Of a DNA stretch of 64,000 nucleotides, positions 56,511-64,000 are shown piece by piece. A program made the translations under genes and the position numbers. Source of the stretch: Bryum argenteum. Lineage: Eukaryota; Streptophyta; Bryopsida; Bryales; Bryaceae. The notes below the pieces were generated by a model. That model worked only from the letters and a program-made list of their open reading frames with translations, did no database searches and was not told where the DNA came from. Positions within the stretch are counted from its first letter, which is position 1. The number at the start of each line of letters is the position of its first letter. The DNA lies in the NCBI GenBank assembly GCA_037043015.1, contig CM073325.1:2668501-2732500 (forward strand). The letters are read 5' to 3'.

Positions 56511-57980
56511 ATGGCTGACGGTGACGAGGTACAGCCTCTGGTGATTGACAATGGATCTGGAATGCTGAAGGTATGCGTTAATTTTCAAGCACTGCTCTCA
56601 TAGAAAGACCCCTACTTACATCAAGTAGATAGTATGTGGAAATGATTCTCTCCAATTGAAGATTGTACGGTGCTGGATAGCGGGAAATTACACGTCGTGA
56701 TTGAAATGCAGGCTGGTTTCGCTGGAGATGATGCGCCACGGGCTGTGTTTCCCAGTATTGTGGGCCGGCCAAAGCACACCGGTGTCATGGTCGGCATGGG
56801 CGAGCAGGACGCATACGTCGGGGACGAGGCACAGTCGAAGAGAGGCATGCTGGCACTCAAGTATCCACTCGAGCACGGAGTGGTGACGAATTGGGACGAC
56901 ATGACGAAGATCTGGAACCACACTATTTACAACGAGCTGCGTGTGACACCCGAAGAGCATCCGCTTCTGATGACGGAGGCTCCACTAAACCCGAAGGTGA
57001 ACAGGGAGAAGATGACTCAAATCTCGTTCGAGACCTTCAACGTGCCCAGCTTCTACGTGGCTATTCAAGCGGTGCTGTCCCTGTACGCCAGTGGCCGAAC
57101 CACCGGTAAGTCAAGAGGAATGTGTCAGTTCAGGAGAATGGATTCGAAATGACTTGTGGTTGAGAGGGTTATAAATGTGCGTGTGATGGCGGATTGGTGC
57201 AGGTATTGTGTTGGATAGCGGAGATGGTGTGACCCATACGGTACCTATTTACGAGGGGTACGCGTTGCCCCATGCCATCATGCGATTGGACTTAGCAGGC
57301 CGTGATCTGACTGAAGCCCTGATGAAGATTCTAACAGAGCGCGGTTACGGGTTCACCACGACTGCCGAGAGAGAAATCGTCCGAGACATGAAGGAGAAGC
57401 TGGCGTACGTGGCGATCGACTTCGAGCAGGAGCTGGTGAATGCCCAGCAGAACAGCACATCGACAGAGAAGGCCTACGAGTTGCCAGACGGGCAGGTGAT
57501 CACGATCGGCTCGGAGAGGTTCAGGTGCCCGGAGGTGCTCTTCAACCCGTCCCTGATCGGAATGGAAGCAGCTGGCGTCCACGAGACAACCTACAACTCA
57601 ATCATGAAGTGCGATGTGGATATCCGCAGAGACTTGTACGGAAACATCGTGCTCAGTGGAGGGTCGACGATGTTTCCGGGCATTGCCGAACGGATGAGCA
57701 AGGAGATCACGGCCCTTGCACCCAACAGCATGAAGGTCAAGGTGGTGGCACCTCCCGAGAGGAAGTACAGTGTCTGGATCGGAGGGTCCATCCTGGCATC
57801 TCTCGCCACCTTCCAGCAGGTAATGCTTCCCCGGCTCCTCCCTCAGGCATTGATCAGGTTCTGATTTATCTAACATCTTCATCTTACTTGAATAAGTATC
57901 GTCAATGTGTGCAGATGTGGATCACGAGAGCAGAGTACGATGAGTACGGTCCATCAATAGTGCACAGGAAGTGCTTCTAA
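56511..57980 (+). CDS. ACT: Actin
   Basis: Four coding exons: 56511-56570, 56712-57105, 57203-57819, 57915-57980; 1,137 nt, 378 aa. It has the whole family sequence from DNGSGM and [20 protein letters not shown] through [45 protein letters not shown] to the terminal SIVHRKCF. Introns fall after codon 20, within codon 152 and after codon 357, the conserved plant actin positions. Filamentous actin drives cytoplasmic streaming, transport and tip growth. The protein departs from typical plant actins at many normally invariant sites (for example [32 protein letters not shown]), so it may be a specialised or lineage-divergent paralogue. Exon GC is much higher than the flanks. Confidence 0.97.
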
Positions 57981-58050
57981 GGCAATGTTGGTGACAGAGC
58001 CCTTAAATCCATCCGTTTTCTCTTTCCCCGGTGTACAGTCATCCCATGGC

Positions 58051-58097
58051 AAGTCACAAATCCATACTAGCGCGTCACAAATCCATACTAGTGCGCT
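58051..58097 (+). repeat. 22-bp tandem duplication after actin
   Basis: GTCACAAATCCATACTAG occurs twice in succession with one base change just after. It lies in the likely actin 3' UTR or just beyond. Confidence 0.85.
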
Positions 58098-58318
58098 CAA
58101 GGGTTCATTTTAACCCTAGAACGTCAAAGGGAACACAAAGTGTCCGATGGATGAATTTGAGATATGGGCAATTAACAACATTTTTTGCATCTAGAATCAT
58201 CTTTCCAACTTCCTCATCATCGATGGTGATGGGCTCCGACGTTCCATGGTTAAAGCATGAATGTAGGTGTCTAGTGTTGGGTATCGTTTTGTACCAATTT
58301 TTATCTTGTTTTGTACTC

Positions 58319-58551
58319 TTAACCCCTAAAGGTCTGAGCGTGCTGTGGCGACCAGTAGAATACGGTATATTTTGGTTGTATTTGGAGAGAATGCACACCT
58401 TTAATAGGTTTGAGTTCAAAGAAGAAGTTGACATTTGAATTAATGCGGTTCTAGTGAGCTATTACGATTCCTGTTTAGATTTTCTTGTTGGTAGCAAATC
58501 TTAATTATACGACAGCGTACATACTATCCCCAAGGGACTTTTAAGGGTTAA
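58319..58551 (-). mobile_element. TTAA MITE, family A copy 4 (233 bp)
   Basis: TTAA on both sides, inverted relative to 13881 and the same length. It starts 338 bp after the actin stop. Confidence 0.9.
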
Positions 58552-59989
58552 CTACATAGTTGATAGACAAGATAGGTATCACTATGTACTTAGTTTCATT
58601 TTTTTCTCAATGAAATGAAATGTAATGTCACTTGTGTAGTCACTACTTTTGTAACAGCATTTACTTGAGAGATGTCTTGCGATTAAGAGTGTTTATTGAC
58701 CTCTTCTTACGCAATTAAACATTTGTTACAGTTTGATTGAAATGAGCCTATCCAATTTTCCTAAGAAGGTGGATAGAATCTTTGGAGCTCTTGATGAAAA
58801 ATATAAACCGTAGAAATTTGGGAAGCTCATGTAAATATGGACAATTGTTGTAAATAGATCTTATCATATCATGGATTGATATATAGAAGTTATGTTAGTG
58901 ACAAGGAGAACTGCATAGACAGCTTTTTCATTGGCATCAGAAAAGTTGGAGTTTTTTTCACCACTTTTGGTTGTGTGGCACCACCGAGTATAGTGCAAAG
59001 GGATAGGATGTCTAGGACCAGAGTGACAACTCTTTTTTTTGCATTTGTCTAAAGAAACTCGAATTTCTGTCACTTTCCTTCTCCCTTTGCTCCAATTTTC
59101 CACTGGTGATGTTAGAGGTGCTTTTACTCATAGACTTTTGTATCACGTGGTGATTAAGGAAGTATGTAATCTAACTCGTACTCACTAAGGCACCCTTTTT
59201 TTAAAGAAGGAAATCTAATTTAAGGCCATATTCGTTATTTTTATTCAAAATAAACATTTTGAGACTTTTGCTCTAAAAGCTTAGCAACTAATTTGAGACA
59301 ATCTGGAATTAGAATTTCTAGTTTTAAATTATTTTCGGGTTGAAAACAACCTCCTATGTATAATAAAACAGTCAATTATAACTATAGGATCAGTAAGTAA
59401 ATCAATAAATAGCATAAATTCAAGCCTTAAATTGAAACAAAAAAAAGTCTCAGTTTAACAAATATGGCCATATTCCATTACTTAATGTAGTGTACACTAT
59501 AAATTTCATCGGACATGTCCCTACTTGCATTAGAATGACCAATATTTTCTAGCATGTATCCATGGTATTGTCAAATCTACTTTCTATTAATTTATGCTCA
59601 CTTAAAAACAACTTCCATTGACCTTGCGGTTGTTGCTACTATCTCCATAAAATATACTTCAAATTCTTAATTTATTTTATTCACACAATGAATTTGATAT
59701 CCAATCAATTCAAATCTCAAGAAGTTCAGATTCAACAACAAGCTTCCATGTCACACCTGTGTAATATCACACCTTAGTTTATAATATACTAATATTAATT
59801 AGAGATAGCATGGACTGAACTTTAATTCCACATTATAATATTTTATGTTGGGTGAAGAGGTCCTCTTCTCGTCACCAGTTTCCTATCTCCGATCTCGGCT
59901 CTTGCGTTCCCTCATTACATGTCTCATGTTTGTGTTCGTGTGCCCCATTTCATATCCGCGTGCCGGATCTCTTCTCCGCATCCCTTGTC

Positions 59990-60257
59990 TTAACCCCTAA
60001 CTCTCCTTAAAACCCGAAACGGGTTTCGGAGGTTCCCGCAGGAGAAAAACTCAACCAACTTTGACCATTATAATCTCACAAATGAGGAAGAATGAACGGT
60101 TCAAATTTGGTATGTGAGATGAATGTCAAGTTAACTTTGAGATCTTACGGTTGAATCTTTCAAATAATGCTTAGATTGAGATTTTTTGATCTGAATCTAG
60201 AGGAAGGTCAAATTTTGTGACTTAGACCGTTTTGCAACAAGGAGAGTTAGGGGTTAA
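59990..60257 (-). mobile_element. TTAA MITE, family C copy 2 (268 bp)
   Basis: Intact TTAA on both sides, inverted copy of 28352-28619. Hairpin AAACCC-GAAAC-GGGTTT at 60010-60026, 16 nt from TTAA. Confidence 0.9.
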
Positions 60258-61190
60258 GCCTCATTTCCTTGTTCTCGGGTCTCCTTCCACTTGTTTCCCT
60301 TCACGAGTTTCTATGATCCTTATTTTGAGGTTTTTATTTCCTTTATTTGCTTGTTTGATTGTCCTCTCCTCTCCTTGCCATGTTAATTTATTCAAGTCTT
60401 AGTAAGAATTATATATCAATATTTAAAACTCTCTAAACCCTTTAAATTTAATCTTTCTTGAATCTATGAGAGGGGTTGTTATTAAGGTTTTGCTACACTT
60501 ACAAGCAACCTTCTACTGCAACACTATCTAGAGTATGGTCTTGTTGTGTTTTTAACTCCGCTCTTGCTGTTGAGTGGTTGATGACACATGTGCATCATGT
60601 CCTTGTTTTGGATTTTTTAGGATAAGTACGAGACAAAAAGCTTATAATGGTTCATGGCTTTTATTACTATGCCTTTCACTTGATTTCTAATCTTGTTTTA
60701 CAGGTTATTACTATTTAAATAAAACCTTAGCTAAAAGAAAAACAAGTAATAATGATAATAATCTACTATGTAAACAATTTATAAGTCTTGGAATTATAAT
60801 TCTTTACTGACAAGTTCTTGTACGTAGAAGGTTACAAGGACAATTACAAGATTATGGAGTCGCCTCCCAAGTGGTACCAAATTCCATCCTATCCCATGTG
60901 ATTTTATTCTTCTTCTCTTTTTACTACTACAAGAGAGGGGAGTTTGCTCATTTCAAAAAAATATTTGTTAAAAAGAAGTAACGCCGCTTGACTTGCTCTC
61001 ACTACAAGGAAACGAGTGTAAAAACAACAAGAAGTTGGCTGACTGAAATGTCCAAATTGACAAGTGCTACTAATACACTTGTCTTTTGTCATTTTGAATA
61101 TTTGTGAGAAGTTTTGTCAACTCGTGGTCAACAATTTAGGGTTCATCACATCCATTGACGACTTCATGCTTACAAGCAGAACCATAGGTT

Positions 61191-61397
61191 CCAGGAATAA
61201 GATACTATGTCAAGTATCTTCAAGGCACTAGTAACTAGGCTAGAAACTAGCGTAGTTATAGTGTTCGACCTCGAGAGGGGGAAGTAGTATTGTTCTAATT
61301 TCCCCTTGTCCGGTGGACATTGGGATATTAGCATTACGAACGGACACTTCATTCACGTCGGCCCCTTAGAAAGGACTGGACTTTCTATCTATCTTCC
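61191..61397 (+). mobile_element. SINE, near-complete copy with pol III-like boxes
   Basis: TAGTAACTAGGCTAG (box-A-like) is followed about 35 nt later by GTGTTCGACCTCG (box-B-like), the spacing of a tRNA promoter. Then come the conserved body (TTCCCCTTGTCCGGTGG, GGACACTTCATTCACG) and a TCTA tail. At least five 5'-truncated relatives occur in the window. Confidence 0.7.
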
Positions 61398-61683
61398 AGG
61401 AATAAACAAAAAGAACACAAGAAGGTGAGAAGAAAAAGTCTACAAGAATTTGGAAACAAAATCGGATGGCCAAGATTAGAGGATCTCACATTCCGGACCT
61501 CTTAAGAGATCGAAACCCTAATTGCAGTGGAGGGAGGCTCAAGCAAGAGGGGAAGGAGGCACGAGTGTTTTTCACACAAGCCTCAAAACTTTCATACAAC
61601 ACCCCAATCTCATTCTAAATTAAAAAGTATCTTCATCTGGATTAGTGGCTTGACATGAGTTATCAAAAGAAGAGAAAGAGAAA

Positions 61684-61862
61684 CTCCAACCTATTTAGAG
61701 GTTGGTGTGAATAGAGTGTTCGATCGACCTATCCTTGGATGTATCCCTGGAGGTCATCACACCAATGGCGGGACTTCTAACCCCTTTGGGGTGAACACTA
61801 TGTTAGTTCCTACCTAGCCAATAGTGCCTTAAAGATACATGGTATCCCCCAAAGGGCTTGTA
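61684..61862 (-). mobile_element. SINE, subfamily like 18741-18960
   Basis: In minus orientation it shares GGGGGATACCATG, GGCACTATTGGCTAGGTAGG and the CATTGGTGTGATGACCTCC block with 18741-18960, and ends near GGTTGGAGTTTCTC. Confidence 0.65.
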
Positions 61863-62789
61863 GGTACCGATACAACGAGGTTCAAGAAGCCCATCATAGC
61901 TGGGTGGACTATGGTGGTGAGCTGGTCTCAAACCATATTATTGAAGTTTGGCCCATTGTCACCATCTAATGAGTTTGGATGTGGGATAGTGCCTCCACCA
62001 ATCGGAACAAGTTCTCATTCTCTCTCATATTGTGTCGTTTTTGCATCATCTCAAAGTAGTAAGCATTCTATGCCAATGAGCTTATAACAAGTATTTTGTT
62101 AAAATGGGAATATTCAAATTTTCGATTCAATGACACTTGAGCTTGGGTCGAGCTCAATACTATTGCAGTGAGAGTTTTTCTAAGTGATTGTTCATGCTCA
62201 GTGAAGGCTACCATTTGTGGTTAGGCGATATATACTAGAATTCTAAACCGGTCGAATTTTGCTGTAACAGGTTTGCTGCACAGAGCCTGGCCTGAGTAAA
62301 TGAAGTCGTCGCATGAAGAGTAGGCACCCTTCGCATTTTCGTTTCTCAAAATGAAAAGATGAAGATTTTTAAAATTTAGAATGAGACTGATTCAAACATT
62401 TTAGGAAAACAATTAAAAAACAAGGAGTCCTCTTTGAAATTTCTACAGTGTGCTTTCCCCTCTTTCGAGCGGGCGGGGTTGGAGAATCGAGGAAGCATTC
62501 AAGCTCGTGTGTTCCAAGAAAGCAACAGGAATTCAACGGATGCCGAACGAGGGAAAGAGAGAGAGAAAGATTCTTGATTGTTTTTAAAATAAATTAATCA
62601 TATATATAATAAAAATCAATAAATGAGCAGTAGGTTCCATGTTGAGAATCGGTGAATGATCCGATGGTTCATAGTTCCCTGCCTCCTGCCTCGTTCACTT
62701 CCCTTCATTGATGCCGAGCGCCACACTGCCCTTGATTTATCAATCTGGATATCCATACTGGAAATCCCCGGTTGGACTCACGTTCGATT

Positions 62790-62950
62790 ATGGTAGAAGT
62801 ACCTAAAACCACCACCACCCCCAGTCTCAACCTGTAGGTCTCCCCATAACCGCACTTAGCCTGAACTAGCATTGTCAGAACACTCAATTCAAATTGACCA
62901 ATCAAAACAATAAAAAAGCTGATGGTTTTGGGTCGAATCATGAATGGAAA
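62790..62950. repeat. Dispersed repeat, inverted mate of 7545-7720
   Basis: Reverse complement shares long blocks with 7545-7720 (GGTTTTAGGTACTTCTACCA; ATGATTCGACCCAAAACCA). Element class unknown. Confidence 0.65.
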
Positions 62951-63501
62951 TTTGTACCAGCTAGGTGTGACAATGGGAAAGTCTACAGATTAGTTTTGGG
63001 TCACCAAGTACTTCTGCCTTTGAAAATGTATATTTATATATGTAATGGGAGTTAAATTTTGAAAAAATCTGCATCCTATGAGATAAATTCTTTCCTAAAT
63101 GGGAAAAATATACCCCAAAAATAACCATTCTAAAAAAACCTCAAAAAGCTTAAGTTGGTGGTTTTAGGGCATTCGACCTTAACAGCAACTACATTGAAAA
63201 GAGAACATGTGGCTTGACACCCACAAGAATATTAAATTACTTCAAATTACTACTGGGCAGTATATCGTACACTATCCAGCCAATGACTCACTTTACTTGG
63301 GATTATATAACTAATTTTCTCACTGTTTCGTCTCAAAGTGCGTTTGGCTTGCATCTTGAAATGTCAGTCGTGGATGGCTAGATGAAACTGAATGTTCTAG
63401 GGAGTAGCAAACCAAACGTTGCTACAGTCTGGAGTGTGGCTGGGGCCAATGATCGGGGAACATCAATGGCTAGTTCATTCTGAGCCAATGGAAGTAACCT
63501 A

Positions 63502-63603
63502 CTCCCTCCGTCCCATCATTATTTTCCAGTAGGTTCTCTCAAATCTACCTTGAAAGGTAGATTTGAGAGAACCTACTGGACAATCACAGTGGGACAGAGG
63601 GAG
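63502..63603. mobile_element. Stowaway MITE copy (102 bp)
   Basis: Foldback CTCCCTCCGTCCCA...GGGACAGAGGGAG flanked by TA; the arms pair almost perfectly. Confidence 0.9.
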
Positions 63604-64000
63604 TATTAGCCAGTTGATTCTTGAAAACACCAACTAATAAATTACAAGAAATTTTTAACTCTCAGTATAAAATGAGATAATTGTCGGGATAGTTTCACGT
63701 AAGACCGGTCGGACATGGAAACTCTAGGATGTTAGCCAGTAAGGATGAAATTATTTCCCGAACCCTGGCCGGGGCATGAGGGGTAGAGGTCCATCGGTCC
63801 CGCTCGGGCGAAGGGTCGAGTTGCGAGGGCAGTACTGTTAGTAGTGTTTGAATTAGGTGGGTTTCCTCGGGAGTGTCGCTCGCACACTGCTCCGGAATCT
63901 CTTGAGTGGTAACGGGAACCACAGTTTGGATCTTCCTGCTCTTTAGCTACATTTGCCGCTTCCTTGTAGTCCAATTAATTATTATTTTTAAATTTTTTAT

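Larger units (their letters stand above)
58552..64000. other. Gene-poor region with repeats
   Basis: No gene found. It holds a family C TTAA MITE, two SINEs, an inverted dispersed repeat and a Stowaway copy (listed separately), pyrimidine-rich minisatellite at 59865-60000 and 60260-60370, and a GC-rich stretch at 63720-63960 with two overlapping minus-strand frames of 75-80 codons that I cannot identify (possible retroelement or exon fragment at the window edge). Confidence 0.6.

Overview
This is a nuclear window from a eukaryote, most likely a streptophyte with swimming sperm (a charophyte alga, bryophyte, lycophyte or fern; I cannot tell which). The evidence is an actin gene whose three coding introns and 5'-leader intron sit where plant actin introns sit, Stowaway-type MITEs with the plant-like CTCCCTCCGTCCC terminus, and two neighbouring genes needed only for motile cilia. 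Genes are split by many AT-rich introns that are heavily loaded with transposable elements. The exon models below were built by eye: every junction is GT-AG (one possible GC-AG) and every reading phase closes.

Layout. 71-1102 (+): last exon of an unrecognised gene. 1824-13031 (-): a complete 19-exon gene for ZMYND10 (478 aa), the dynein-arm assembly factor with a C-terminal MYND zinc finger. 13032-15856: a divergent intergenic region full of repeats, including a ~290-bp (TTG)n tract. 15857-36206 (+): a 38-exon, ~1,894-aa SPEF2/CPC1-like central-pair protein with a split adenylate-kinase P-loop, coiled coils, proline-rich linkers and a GSxK tetrapeptide array, but no visible N-terminal CH domain. 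36545-38430 (-): a 6-exon TraB-family protein (283 aa), tail to tail with SPEF2. 55.6-57980 (+): an actin gene (378 aa) with a leader intron.

Mobile DNA. 38736-52977 is a piggyBac-family transposon flanked by TTAA. Its transposase gene is interrupted by an 8.04-kb Ty3/gypsy chromovirus (42607-50646) with near-identical 1.29-kb LTRs and a 5-bp TAGCT target duplication. Many short TTAA-flanked elements in the window (233-bp and 266-268-bp families) share their ends with this piggyBac element and look like its internally deleted derivatives. They keep a 6-bp-stem, 5-nt-loop hairpin exactly 16 nt from the TTAA, with compensatory base changes between families. Other repeats are Stowaway hairpins (four of exactly 102 bp), three further foldback or MITE families, tRNA-like SINEs with simple-sequence tails, microsatellites and pyrimidine-rich minisatellites.

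How it fits together. ZMYND10 (axonemal dynein preassembly) and SPEF2/CPC1 (central-pair apparatus) are divergently transcribed neighbours in a lineage where only sperm are ciliated, which could reflect shared expression control. The rest of the window is TE-driven expansion of introns and intergenic DNA.
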